Below, one piece after another: positions 47,088 through 55,083 of a stretch of 64,000 bases of DNA. The DNA is taken from NCBI RefSeq assembly GCF_014645015.1, contig NZ_BMLC01000004.1, forward strand, positions 62,001 through 126,000, written 5' to 3'. The notes below the pieces were generated by a model. The model did not search any database and was not told the DNA's origin. It saw only the letters and a list, made by a program, of their open reading frames with translations. Each line of letters starts with the position of its first letter. Within the stretch, counting starts at the first letter, position 1. Both the position numbers and the translations under genes were made by a program. Origin of the DNA: Salinibacterium xinjiangense (GTDB lineage: Bacteria; Actinomycetota; Actinomycetes; Actinomycetales; Microbacteriaceae).

Positions 47088-47903
47088 ATGAGCGGATACG
47101 AGTCGGGCTTCCTGGACGTGCTGCTGGAGTTGCCGGGTGCGCAGCAGCCCGTCATCCAACTCGACTACACCCACTTCACGGTGTTGCTCGACCCGGAGCG
47201 CAGGCTTGCCGCTGCGACAGCGGTGAATATCGCCGGCGCCGAACTCGTCGATGTGAAGCGCGGCAATACCTGGCGGCTCGACAAACGAGTCTCGGAAGAC
47301 GAGCAGGCCGGCCCGGCGCTGTACGCGAAGAACGATCTCGATCGCGGGCACCTCGTGCGCCGAAGGGATCCGGTGTGGGGCGATGAAGCGAAACAGGCCA
47401 ACGTCGACACCTTCAACTATACGAATGCCGCACCGCAGGCCGCGGCCTTCAACCAGGGCAAGGAGCTGTGGGTCGGGCTCGAAGACCACGTGCTTGAGTA
47501 CGCCGGAGCCAACCAGCTGCGGCTGAGCGTGTTCACCGGTCCGGTCTTCAGGGCGGACGACGGCCTGTACCGGGGCGTGCGAATCCCGGGAATGTTCTGG
47601 AAGATCGCCGCCTGGGCTGCACTGGCAGATGGCACCGCATCGCTGAGGGCCGCCGGTTTCGTGCTCGACCAGTCGCCCCTGCTTGCCGACATCGACCTGC
47701 GCGAACTGACCAGCGGCAACCCGCCGCCGCTCGGCCCGTTCCGCACGTTCCAGCTGCCCGTTGGGCGCATCGCCGAGCTCACCGGGCTCGCCATCGAACA
47801 GTTGGTGGATGCCGACCGCTACCAGCCGACACCGGCAGCACAACCCATGGGAACCCGCGGAGACTGGCGCGAACTGGCCTCGGGCGACGAGATCGAGCTC
47901 TGA
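47088..47903 (+). CDS. DNA/RNA non-specific endonuclease
   Basis: A 271-residue nuclease of the NUC1/Serratia type. The catalytic motif DRGH is in NDLDRGHLVRRRDP (about residue 85), followed by the metal-binding Asn in FNYTNAAPQ (about 108) and the NQGKELWVGLEDHV block. Start at ATG 47088 after GAGG; the longer open frame upstream runs through tRNA-Leu and fhaA antisense and is rejected. No signal peptide is visible, so cytoplasmic toxicity would need control by an inhibitor or a secretion route that is not obvious here. It lies alone between tRNA-Leu and the type III PKS operon. Confidence 0.88.
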   Translation: MSGYESGFLDVLLELPGAQQPVIQLDYTHFTVLLDPERRLAAATAVNIAGAELVDVKRGNTWRLDKRVSEDEQAGPALYAKNDLDRGHLVRRRDPVWGDEAKQANVDTFNYTNAAPQAAAFNQGKELWVGLEDHVLEYAGANQLRLSVFTGPVFRADDGLYRGVRIPGMFWKIAAWAALADGTASLRAAGFVLDQSPLLADIDLRELTSGNPPPLGPFRTFQLPVGRIAELTGLAIEQLVDADRYQPTPAAQPMGTRGDWRELASGDEIEL

Positions 47904-47943
47904 CACTGACAACGGTTTCACCACGGCGTGTTAGGTTCGGAAA

Positions 47944-48996
47944 ATGACCCGCATAGCAGCGGTCGCCCCCGTGCTTCCTCTCCACGAATACACCCAGTCC
48001 GAGATCACCTCCGAGCTGGCTCCACTCATCACCTCAGCCCCTGGTCGGCGCGCCGTGCTCGAAAGAATGCACGCGGCATCCGGCATCGGAACGCGCTTCA
48101 CGGCCCTGCCGATCGAGCGTTACCGCAGCCTCGGATCATTCAGGGAGACCAACGACATCTTCATCGAGGTCGCGACAGACCTGGCCGAGAGGGCCCTGCG
48201 TACGGCGCTCGCCGCCTGCGGTCTCGAGGCTCCCGATGTCGACTTCGTCATGTTCACCTCGGTGACCGGCATCTCCGCACCATCCATCGACGCGCTCCTC
48301 ATGCAGAGGTTGGGGTTGCGCCCTGACGTGAAACGGCTTCCGTCGTTCGGCCTCGGGTGCGTGGCAGGAGCCGCCGGGCTTGCCCGCGTCAACGACTACC
48401 TGGTCGGGCATCCGGGTGATGTCGGTGTGCTGTTGAGCGTGGAACTTTGTTCGCTCACCCTGCAGCGCGAGGATGAATCGATGGGTAATTTCGTGGCGAC
48501 CGGGCTGTTCGGCGACGGGGCGACCGCGGTCGTGCTCGTCGGGGATGACCGGCCCGAGCCGGGCCCACGCATCATCGACACCCGCAGCTCGTTCTACCCC
48601 GACACGACGGATGTGATCGGCTGGAATGTCGGTGGGAGCGGATTCGAGATCGTGCTCACCGCAGGCGTCGCCGACGTGATCACCCGTCACTTCCCCGTGG
48701 AGGCTTCAGCATTCCTGGCCGACAACGGGCTCGGCATCGCGGATGTCACGACCTGGGTCGCGCATCCGGGTGGGCCGCGCGTGCTCGAAGCTTTCGCCGA
48801 GGCGCTCCAGGTACCCGCGTCGGCATTCGAGCTCTCGTGGGCCTCGCTGGACCGGGTGGGGAACCTGTCATCGTCCGCCGTACTCCACGTGCTCGCCGAC
48901 ACGATCGACGCCGGAGTCGCGCCCGGCTCGAAAGGCCTGCTGTTCGCGCTCGGCCCTGGGGTGAGCGCCGAGTTCGTATTGCTGGAGTGGCCGTGA
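47944..48996 (+). CDS. Type III polyketide synthase (chalcone/stilbene synthase superfamily)
   Basis: A 350-residue homodimeric thiolase-fold enzyme extending an acyl-CoA with malonyl-CoA units and cyclising the chain. The catalytic triad is intact: Cys139 in FGLGCVAGAAGL, His274 in WVAHPGGPRVL and Asn307 in RVGNLSSSAV. The GNFVATGLFGDGA block (about 181) and the C-terminal GPGVSAEFVLL are also typical. It is the first of three tightly overlapping genes with an ICMT-like methyltransferase and an FAD monooxygenase, the same set as SrsA-SrsB-SrsC phenolic-lipid loci. Alkylresorcinol or alkylpyrone formation is inferred. Confidence 0.9.
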   Translation: MTRIAAVAPVLPLHEYTQSEITSELAPLITSAPGRRAVLERMHAASGIGTRFTALPIERYRSLGSFRETNDIFIEVATDLAERALRTALAACGLEAPDVDFVMFTSVTGISAPSIDALLMQRLGLRPDVKRLPSFGLGCVAGAAGLARVNDYLVGHPGDVGVLLSVELCSLTLQREDESMGNFVATGLFGDGATAVVLVGDDRPEPGPRIIDTRSSFYPDTTDVIGWNVGGSGFEIVLTAGVADVITRHFPVEASAFLADNGLGIADVTTWVAHPGGPRVLEAFAEALQVPASAFELSWASLDRVGNLSSSAVLHVLADTIDAGVAPGSKGLLFALGPGVSAEFVLLEWP

Positions 48997-49517
48997 GTGT
49001 CATTCTCTATGTCGTGCTAATCCTCGCGACCGGTAGCGAGCGCTTATTCGAGCTCGCGGTCTCCAGACGTAATGCCGCTGCTGCATTCGCGCGGGGTGGC
49101 ACGGAATATGGCCAGCGCCACTTTCCGTGGATGGTAGCGCTGCACACAGGCCTGTTACTGGCGTGCATCACCGAGGTCCTGCTCGCGCAACGCCCATTCC
49201 TCCCGGCTCTCGGCTGGCCGATGCTCGTGATCGCGCTGCTGTGCCAGGCCGGTCGGTACTGGATCATCAGCTCCCTGGGAGCCCAGTGGAACACCCGTGT
49301 GATCGTCGTGCCTGGGGCCGGGCGCGTTGCCAGGGGGCCGTATCGCTGGGAGTGGCTGCCGCATCCGAACTACCTGCTCGTGGTCGTGGAGGGCATCGCA
49401 CTGCCGCTCGTGCACACAGCGTGGGTGACGGCGATCGCCTTCACCGTTCTGAACGCTGCGCTATTGCTCGGGTTCCGGATCCCGACCGAAGACAGGGCGC
49501 TGAGGCAGCTGGCATGA
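48993..49517 (+). CDS. Isoprenylcysteine carboxyl methyltransferase family protein
   Basis: A 174-residue membrane protein with four predicted helices and the ICMT-type C-terminal motif GPYRWEWLPHPNYLLVVVEG (20 residues, about 117-136) that binds S-adenosylmethionine. GTG 48993 overlaps the PKS stop codon (GTGA) and its stop overlaps the flavoprotein start (ATGA), so the three are translated together. In Srs-type loci this member O-methylates the resorcinol product; that role is inferred here. Confidence 0.85.
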   Translation: MSVILYVVLILATGSERLFELAVSRRNAAAAFARGGTEYGQRHFPWMVALHTGLLLACITEVLLAQRPFLPALGWPMLVIALLCQAGRYWIISSLGAQWNTRVIVVPGAGRVARGPYRWEWLPHPNYLLVVVEGIALPLVHTAWVTAIAFTVLNAALLLGFRIPTEDRALRQLA

Positions 49518-50527
49518 GCGTCGACGTCGTGGTGGTTGGTGGCGGACCCGTCGGGCTGGCATCTGCGATCGAGGCGCGGTTGGCGGGGCTGACGGTCACG
49601 CTGATCGAGCCTCGCGAGAGTTCCATCGACAAGGCGTGCGGCGAGGGACTGATGCCCGGAGCATTGCCGTTGCTGGAACGGCTCGGCATCGATCCCCCCG
49701 GAATGCCATTGCGAGGCGTGAGCTACCTGGCGCCCGGTCGACGGGCCGAGTATCGCTTCGCGCGCGGGACAGGGCGCGGGGTTCGCCGTGTGGCACTCCA
49801 CGATGCGCTCTCGGCACGGGCGGATCAGCTCGGCGTGGAGCGAGTCGTCGGTCGCGTCGACGGGTTTACGCAGGATTCCACAGGGGTCACGGTCAACGGC
49901 ATCCGAGCGGGGTGGATGTTCGCTGCCGATGGCCTGCACTCCACGGTACGTGTCGCGGCGGGGCTCGACAGGCCGCGCGGCGGCGCTCGTCGCTATGGAC
50001 TGCGTCAGCACTTCTTCGTGGCGCCGTGGAGCGAACTGATTGAGGTGCACTGGGCCGCGCACGCGGAGGTCTACGTGACGCCCGTCGCCGAAGACACGGT
50101 CGGGGTCGCCATCCTGGGGCCGCAGCGCACGGATTTCGCCGAGACCGTGCGTGGAATCCCGGAGCTCTCGTCGAAACTCGAGGGGGCGGCTCCTGCCAGC
50201 TCCCTGCGCGGGGCCGGGCCGTTTCGGCAGCGCTCGCGCCGGCCGTCGGCTGGCCGACTGCTGCTTGTCGGCGACGCCTCGGGTTACGTGGATGCGATCA
50301 CTGGCGAAGGTCTGCGTCTCGGCCTCGACCAGGCGCGGCTGGCCGTGCAGCATGTCACTGATGGCCTCGACTACGACAGGGCCTGGGCGCGGTCGACCCG
50401 GGACTTCCGCCGGTTGACTTCGGGGCTGGTGTGGGCGGCGACGGGGCCATTGCGGAGCGCGATCGTGCCTGCCGCTGCTGCCCTGCCTCGCGTCTACGGC
50501 GCCGTCGTGGAGCGGCTCGCGCGCTAG
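49514..50527 (+). CDS. FAD-dependent oxidoreductase / aromatic monooxygenase
   Basis: A 337-residue class A flavoprotein monooxygenase. It has the N-terminal FAD motif VVVGGGPVGLASAIEA (about 5-20), a GEGLMPG variant after the first strand, and the second FAD motif GDASGYVDAITGEGLRLG (about 253), which binds the ribityl phosphate. In Srs-type loci the flavoprotein hydroxylates the phenolic lipid to a quinol. It is the last of the three coupled genes. A geranylgeranyl reductase-type function is the other option, since these share the fold. Confidence 0.85.
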   Translation: MSVDVVVVGGGPVGLASAIEARLAGLTVTLIEPRESSIDKACGEGLMPGALPLLERLGIDPPGMPLRGVSYLAPGRRAEYRFARGTGRGVRRVALHDALSARADQLGVERVVGRVDGFTQDSTGVTVNGIRAGWMFAADGLHSTVRVAAGLDRPRGGARRYGLRQHFFVAPWSELIEVHWAAHAEVYVTPVAEDTVGVAILGPQRTDFAETVRGIPELSSKLEGAAPASSLRGAGPFRQRSRRPSAGRLLLVGDASGYVDAITGEGLRLGLDQARLAVQHVTDGLDYDRAWARSTRDFRRLTSGLVWAATGPLRSAIVPAAAALPRVYGAVVERLAR

Positions 50528-50678
50528 GTTGCCGCGACACAGGTGTTCATGCCGGCCGAGCGCCGCGGGTCGGCGCCCCTGCTCACGGAGAGGCGCGTGG
50601 CATCCACGCCGCTGTTCGTATCCACCGCTCCCTTCAACCGCGCCCCCCAACCGCGCCCTGCTCCACTGCCTTCCACTG

Positions 50679-50757
50679 CCAAATGAAGGAGATATCGCGT
50701 CTTTTGATGGGTTTGCCTGGCGAACGCGGGCTTGAGGGTGAAATCTCCTTCATTTGG
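50679..50757. repeat. 79-bp element bounded by a perfect 15-bp inverted repeat
   Basis: CCAAATGAAGGAGAT (50679-50693) and its exact complement ATCTCCTTCATTTGG (50743-50757) frame 49 bp. The element contains an ATG ORF of 25 codons ending in TAG at 50758-50760. It lies in the 316-bp gap between the flavoprotein and marR. No transposase or target duplication was recognised. It could be a hairpin RNA, a miniature mobile element, or the terminator of the PKS operon. Confidence 0.55.
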
Positions 50758-50763
50758 TAGGGG

Positions 50764-50816
50764 CAGCAGGTGCAGGTGCAGGTGCAGCGGGTGCAGGGGC
50801 AGGAGGAGGAGGGGCA
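50764..50816. repeat. GCAGGT-rich simple repeat
   Basis: Tandem GCAGGT/GCAGCG/GCAGGG units run through this stretch, giving GA-rich low-complexity DNA just before the marR stop codon. It looks like slippage-prone sequence and shows no coding signal on either strand. Confidence 0.6.
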
Positions 50817-50843
50817 GCTTCGGTGGCGGTGGTTGCCGCGAGC

Positions 50844-51338
50844 TTAGGCGCGCTGGCTTGCGGTGAGCAGCATCGTGAGCCCGTCGCGGATCCGTTCGAG
50901 TTCGGCCACGTTCATCCCGAGCCTGTCGAAGATCTGCCCGGGAACCTGCTCGGCCTGCTGCCTGAGTGCACGGCCGGCCGCGGTCAGTTCGACATTGAGG
51001 GCGCGCTCATCGTCGGGGTTGCGCTTGCGGGTCAACAGCCCTGCGCTTTCGAGGCGCCTGAGCAGTGGCGATAGGGTAGCGGGCTCGAGTCGCAGCGCCT
51101 GGCCGATGTCGCGCACGGTACGGGGGCTCCTCTCCCACAGGGCGAGCATCACCAGGTACTGCGGATGCGTGAGCCCGAGCGGTTCGAGCACGGGCCGATA
51201 CAGGCCGATGACGCTTCTGGATGCCGCGGCCAGCGCGAAACAGACCTGGCGGTCGAGCGCCAGTGGATCCTGCGGCTGTGGGTCGGGCAGCCGTAGGTCG
51301 AGCGCGACTGGATCCTGCGGCTGTGGCTTCTCGCTCAT
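50844..51338 (-). CDS. MarR family regulator, OhrR-like
   Basis: A 164-residue winged-helix repressor. The core CFALAAASRSVIGLYRPVLE and then THPQYLVMLALWE resemble OhrR, with a reactive-type cysteine at Cys33 in the position of the OhrR sensing cysteine; the wing helix DIGQALRLEPATLSPLLRRLE binds DNA. The first 29 residues carry a direct duplication (PQPQDPVALD then PQPQDPLALD) that is absent from typical OhrR. ATG at 51338 sits 6 nt after a TATACT -10 on the minus strand, so the mRNA is nearly leaderless and probably self-repressed at the palindrome 51343-51354. No ohr gene is adjacent. Confidence 0.88.
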   Translation of the reverse strand: MSEKPQPQDPVALDLRLPDPQPQDPLALDRQVCFALAAASRSVIGLYRPVLEPLGLTHPQYLVMLALWERSPRTVRDIGQALRLEPATLSPLLRRLESAGLLTRKRNPDDERALNVELTAAGRALRQQAEQVPGQIFDRLGMNVAELERIRDGLTMLLTASQRA

Positions 51339-51342
51339 TTAG

Positions 51343-51354
51343 TTAGTATACTAA
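51343..51354. promoter_or_regulatory. Palindromic operator and shared -10 between marR and the divergent small gene
   Basis: TTAGTATACTAA is a perfect 12-bp palindrome, flanked by TTAG/TTAT, of the kind bound by MarR/OhrR proteins. Its centre contains TATACT on both strands, so it can serve as -10 box for marR (minus strand, 6 nt before ATG) and for the gene at 51361 (plus strand, 8 nt before GTG). Repressor binding would silence both genes. Confidence 0.65.
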
Positions 51355-51360
51355 TTATTT

Positions 51361-51597
51361 GTGGGCAAAGAAAAGAAGGAACCATGGTGGGACCGGCTGA
51401 ATCGACGACTGTTCCCCTACATCGGGCCGCCACCGCTCGGCCCGTATAACGAGGCACCGTTGCCTCCGACCGCTCAGGAAGCCTGCCCATTGTGCGGACA
51501 AGAGATGAGCATTCACACCTTCGTTCGCACGCAGGATCACTCGTCGACGCGCATGAGTTGCCCGCGCCCGGTTGTTCGCGAGTCAGGAGAGCAGTAG
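51361..51597 (+). CDS. Small protein with CPLC zinc-ribbon-like motif (78 aa)
   Basis: A 78-residue protein of unknown function, probably leaderless: GTG 51361 follows the -10 TATACT by 8 nt and no ribosome site exists. The N-terminus is basic (GKEKKEPWWDRLNRR), the middle is Pro-rich, and residues about 42-68 have CPLCGQEM then a cysteine in RMSCPRP, resembling one-half of a zinc ribbon. Divergent from the OhrR-like gene and likely under its control. It overlaps the convergent HAD gene by 15 bp. Confidence 0.7.
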   Translation: MGKEKKEPWWDRLNRRLFPYIGPPPLGPYNEAPLPPTAQEACPLCGQEMSIHTFVRTQDHSSTRMSCPRPVVRESGEQ

Positions 51598-52239
51598 CGG
51601 AAGCAGCTGCTCCGCCGAGTCGACGACGGCGATCGAGCCGACTTCTTCGGCCGGCGAACCGTAGCCCCAGCGGACGAAGATCGTCGGTACGTCGTGCGCC
51701 GCCGCACCGTGCACATCGTGGGATCGATCCCCCACCATGACGGTGCGCGTTACATCCGCGCCGATCGACACCAGTCGGCGCAGGGCTTCCTCCACGACAT
51801 CGGCTTTTGCGCTGCGCACCTCGTCGTCTGATGCGCCGGTGATCACGTCGAAGTATTTCACCAGGTCATAGTGCTCCAGGATCAGCTTCGCGGGAGTCTC
51901 CGGTTTCGACGTGGCGAGCCCCAACGGCACGTCGCTGGCGTGAATCGCCTTCAGCACATCCTCCACCCCCGGATACACGGTCGCGTTGAACGCGCCATGC
52001 CGTAGGTACTCGGGGCGGTAGATCTCAAGCGCTTGTTGCGACTGCTCGGGGGTGAATCCCGCAAGGTCCCGGAACGAATCGAGGATGGGTGGCCCCACGT
52101 AGGCGACCAGCTCGGCCGGCGAGGGGATGGGGAGGCCAAGTTGTTCGAACGTGAAGGCCAGGGTGGCCGTGATACCCGGGGCTGAGTCGACGATTGTGCC
52201 GTCGAGGTCGAACAGGATGCAGCTGAACTCGGGTCTCAT
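51583..52239 (-). CDS. HAD family hydrolase (phosphoglycolate phosphatase-like)
   Basis: A 218-residue phosphatase of the HAD superfamily (Gph-like subclass). The catalytic motif is FDLDGTIVDSAPG (about 9-21, nucleophile Asp), with cap domain next, then motif II TSKPETPAK (about 107, ATSKP) and motif III/IV VMVGDRSHDVHGA (about 173). Substrate unknown; a sugar phosphate or phosphoglycolate is likely. ATG 52239 gives the family-like MRPEFSCILFDLDG start; earlier frames lack homology. It is convergent with the small gene at 51361 and lies 19 bp after nucS on the same strand. Confidence 0.88.
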   Translation of the reverse strand: MRPEFSCILFDLDGTIVDSAPGITATLAFTFEQLGLPIPSPAELVAYVGPPILDSFRDLAGFTPEQSQQALEIYRPEYLRHGAFNATVYPGVEDVLKAIHASDVPLGLATSKPETPAKLILEHYDLVKYFDVITGASDDEVRSAKADVVEEALRRLVSIGADVTRTVMVGDRSHDVHGAAAHDVPTIFVRWGYGSPAEEVGSIAVVDSAEQLLPLLLS

Positions 52240-52258
52240 AATTCCAAATCCTAGGCGG

Positions 52259-52954
52259 CTAGAAGAGACGGTGATCGCTGTCGTCCATGCCGCGCATCGC
52301 GTCATAGTCGAGCAGCAGGCACCGGATGCCGCGATCCTGGGCCAGCGTGCGCGCCTGCGGCTTGATTTCCTGGGCGGCGAAGACTCCCGTGACAGGCGCC
52401 AGGTGCGGATCGCGATTCATCAGCTCGAGGTAGCGCGTCAGCTGTTCGACGCCGTCGATGTCGCCGCGCCGCTTGATCTCGACCGCGACACTGCCGCCCG
52501 CGGCATCCGTCGCCAGCAGGTCGACAGGGCCGATCGCCGTCATGTATTCCCGCCGAACCAGCCTGTACCCGTCGCCCAATAGCTCGATCTGTTCAGCGAG
52601 CAGCTTCTGGAGGTGGTGCTCTGCGCCATCTTTTTGCAATCCCGGATCGTGGCCGAGCTCATGGGCGCTCTCGTGCAGGATTTCGTGGATCGAGATGACC
52701 AGCAGGTCTGCGGTTTTCGCTTGGGCGACCCGCCAGATCTGGATGACCCCGGCGTCAGCCTGGTCGGCATCCGGCTCCATCGCCGCGAGAGTGCATGGTG
52801 GGCTCATCCAGTTCAGTGGTTTATACGACAGCGAATCGGAGTGCACGAGAACACTGCCGTCAGACTTGACAAGCAGCAGTCGTGTCGCCAGTGGAAGGTG
52901 CGCGCTGAGGCGACCGGCGTAGTCCACCGAACATCGGGCGATAACGAGTCGCAC
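52259..52954 (-). CDS. nucS: Endonuclease NucS (EndoMS mismatch-specific nuclease)
   Basis: A 231-residue homodimeric nuclease that cleaves both strands at mismatches and provides mismatch repair in actinobacteria lacking MutS-MutL. The N-terminal domain (about 1-110) begins [18 protein letters not shown]; the C-terminal RecB-like nuclease domain has [23 protein letters not shown]-type active site, seen as VDLLATD and VAVEIKR (about 150-180), with catalytic Asp, Glu and Lys. GTG at 52954 is the start. The gene follows the SseB-like gene by 3 bp, suggesting one transcript. Confidence 0.93.
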   Translation of the reverse strand: MRLVIARCSVDYAGRLSAHLPLATRLLLVKSDGSVLVHSDSLSYKPLNWMSPPCTLAAMEPDADQADAGVIQIWRVAQAKTADLLVISIHEILHESAHELGHDPGLQKDGAEHHLQKLLAEQIELLGDGYRLVRREYMTAIGPVDLLATDAAGGSVAVEIKRRGDIDGVEQLTRYLELMNRDPHLAPVTGVFAAQEIKPQARTLAQDRGIRCLLLDYDAMRGMDDSDHRLF

Positions 52955-52957
52955 GGG

Positions 52958-53749
52958 CTATGTGCTCGGCAACTCGAGTCGAGACTGTACCCGCAGCAGG
53001 TCGTCGCGGCCGAGTTCGACCCAGGGACCGGATGGGTTGATCACGAGCCCGGAGAAGTTCTCGCCGAGGGCGTCTGAGACGATGCGACCGACGTCGATGG
53101 CGGTCCAGGAATCCGTCGTGCTCCGGACCACGACCTCCGCGGCAGAGGTGAAGGCGAGCGCGACACCCTGACCTGCGGGGTTCGTAGAGGTGCGCACCTG
53201 CACGCCCTCTGGTGACTCGCTCACGGCGTACAGCAACTGTCCACCGAGCGAGAGGGCGTCGATGACGGCGTTCTTCATCCAGGTCGATCCGGCGGTGTCG
53301 ATGGCCGCCTTGACGGTGTCGTTCCTGACGGACGTGAGTAAAAACTCCACATCGGCCAGTCGCACACCGCAGGTCGGTCCGGCGGGATCGAGGTAGAGCC
53401 AGCCGTAACCGTGCTCCTTCGCGAATTCGAGGCTGGACGCCGCGGGCCGCGCGAGGGTCTGCACGGTCGCCGGGGCATCCTCATGCATGCGCAGCACCTC
53501 TTCCTGGCGCGTGAACGCGAAGAGGGCGCGCTCGCCGTCAGGCGCCGTGCCCTCCCTGAAGGCGAAGGTCGAACCCTTGGCGACGGATGACCCGTCTTCC
53601 GTCATCGAGATCTCAGAGCCAGTCGTGTCAAAGAGCAGGCTGCCGTGCATGAGGTTGCGCACGACCTCGAGGAAGTTGGATTGCTCGCTCTTCTCCGCGA
53701 AGTCGGCGATTGCGCGCCGGAGGGGGACGTTGTCTACGAGATCAGCCAT
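52958..53749 (-). CDS. SseB family protein
   Basis: A 263-residue protein with an SseB domain (about 30-140: LMHGSLLFDTTG, TAPDGERALFAFTRQEE) followed by a second related half (about 150-255). The role of SseB in cells is unclear; rhodanese-like and secretion-related functions have been proposed for relatives. It lies 3 bp upstream of nucS on the same strand and 9 bp downstream of the end of the MFS gene, so it is probably transcribed with one or both. Confidence 0.75.
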   Translation of the reverse strand: MADLVDNVPLRRAIADFAEKSEQSNFLEVVRNLMHGSLLFDTTGSEISMTEDGSSVAKGSTFAFREGTAPDGERALFAFTRQEEVLRMHEDAPATVQTLARPAASSLEFAKEHGYGWLYLDPAGPTCGVRLADVEFLLTSVRNDTVKAAIDTAGSTWMKNAVIDALSLGGQLLYAVSESPEGVQVRTSTNPAGQGVALAFTSAAEVVVRSTTDSWTAIDVGRIVSDALGENFSGLVINPSGPWVELGRDDLLRVQSRLELPST

Positions 53750-53758
53750 ACGAACAGC

Positions 53759-54997
53759 CTACGAGAGTGGTGTGCCTGTCTTTGGCTCGCGAGCGGCGCT
53801 CGAGACGAACGAGCCGACCGCAGCGAGCACCAGGACGATGAGGAGTGCCTGCAGCACTCCGATCTGTTCTCCGAGCAGGCCGATGACGGGAGGGCCCACG
53901 AGGAACGCGAAGTAGCCGATGGTGGCCACGGCACTGACCCTGGCCGCTGCGGTCTTCGGGTCATCTGCCGCTGCCGACATGCCGATGGGGAATCCGAGGG
54001 CGGATCCGAGCCCCCACAATACGACACCGATCACGGCGATCGGAATGACGGGCACGAAGATGAAGATGAGCAGGCCGATGACGGCGAGCAGGAAGGATCC
54101 TCGCAGCACGGCGACGCGTCCGAACCGATCGAGCAGGAACACTCCGGCCAGTCGCCCGACCGTCATCGCTGTGACGAAGACGCCGAAGATCAGGGCACCG
54201 GTCTCGTTGTTCACCGAGTGGCCGTCGACGGAGGCGATGGCGAGCCAGTCATTAGCCGATCCCTCAGCGAAGGCGGCCGCAAGCACGACCAGGCCGATCA
54301 GCAGCGTGCGCGGATCCTGCCAGATGCTGAGCCTGCCGCGCCAACTCTTCGAGTGGTCGTTATCGGAGACCGGCTGGCCGTCCTCCTCGATGACATGCTC
54401 GGACTGGATGAACCGCCTCACCAGCATGATGGCCACGACAATCACGGCCCCGGTCAGGCCGAAATGCAGCGCGATAGGTACTCCGGTGAGCTCGGCGAGG
54501 GCTCCGAGCCCGGCCCCGATCATCGTGCCGAAGCTGAAGAACGCATGGAAGATCGGCATGATGGAGCGCCCGAGCGCCCGCTCGTTTGCGGCCCCCGAGA
54601 CGTTCATCGCGACATCCGTGATGCCGGTCGAGGCGCCGAAGACCATGAGCCCCACGAAGGCCATCCCGAAGCTGGGGCCGAGAGTCACGGCGAGACCGGC
54701 GATGAGGATTCCGGTTGCGTTGCCGATGAGCCCCCAGGTGATGGTTGTGACCGCGCCGAACCTCGCGACGATGTGGCTGGATGCGAGCAGTCCGACGATC
54801 GATCCGATCGAGATTCCGGTGATCAGCAGCCCTACTTGAGCCGGGCTGGCGTCGAGCAGGTCGCGCGCCGCCGGCAGTCGCGACACCCAGCTGGCTATCG
54901 CAAGCCCGGGGAGCGCGAACACCACGAAGATCGCGTTGCGCCAGGCCACGATCTGGCGGCGGTCGAGGCCGGTGGCGACGGCTGGAATGTCTGTCAT
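53759..54997 (-). CDS. MFS transporter
   Basis: A 412-residue membrane protein with 12 predicted helices, typical of MFS sugar or drug exporters/permeases. The N-terminal helix motif SWVSRLPAARDLLDASPAQ and the conserved loops fit the YbjJ/Fucose-permease-like MFS group. ATG 54997 was chosen; the longer frame runs into the divergent regulator's control region. It is divergent from a LacI-family gene with a palindromic operator between them, so the transporter is probably regulated by that repressor. The transported substrate is not predictable. Confidence 0.85.
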   Translation of the reverse strand: MTDIPAVATGLDRRQIVAWRNAIFVVFALPGLAIASWVSRLPAARDLLDASPAQVGLLITGISIGSIVGLLASSHIVARFGAVTTITWGLIGNATGILIAGLAVTLGPSFGMAFVGLMVFGASTGITDVAMNVSGAANERALGRSIMPIFHAFFSFGTMIGAGLGALAELTGVPIALHFGLTGAVIVVAIMLVRRFIQSEHVIEEDGQPVSDNDHSKSWRGRLSIWQDPRTLLIGLVVLAAAFAEGSANDWLAIASVDGHSVNNETGALIFGVFVTAMTVGRLAGVFLLDRFGRVAVLRGSFLLAVIGLLIFIFVPVIPIAVIGVVLWGLGSALGFPIGMSAAADDPKTAAARVSAVATIGYFAFLVGPPVIGLLGEQIGVLQALLIVLVLAAVGSFVSSAAREPKTGTPLS

Positions 54998-55040
54998 GGG
55001 ATCCCTGTGATGGCGGTGGCTGCGGGCTAAATCAGAACGG

Positions 55041-55056
55041 ATCGAATCGATTCGAT
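55041..55056. promoter_or_regulatory. LacI-type operator between the MFS transporter and lacI-like gene
   Basis: ATCGAATCGATTCGAT is a perfect 16-bp palindrome centred in the 86-bp gap between the divergent genes. A second half-site-like CGATTCGA follows at 55061-55068. LacI-family proteins bind such CG-centred palindromes, so both genes are probably repressed from here. Confidence 0.65.
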
Positions 55057-55083
55057 CGAGCGATTCGACTAAGCTACCAACCC

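Noticed and set aside
47088-50527. Nuclease plus PKS genes as a mobile defence island
   Set aside because: No integrase, repeat boundary, restriction or toxin-antitoxin genes are visible, and base composition looks like that of the neighbours; only the tRNA-Leu next door is suggestive.
50754-51074. GA/Ala-rich plus-strand frame over marR
   Set aside because: It starts in a simple repeat and is antisense to marR; low complexity explains the openness.
53645-55030. 461-codon open frame on the plus strand across the MFS and SseB-like genes
   Set aside because: Antisense to two supported genes, with unnatural Asp/Glu/His/Arg-rich composition.
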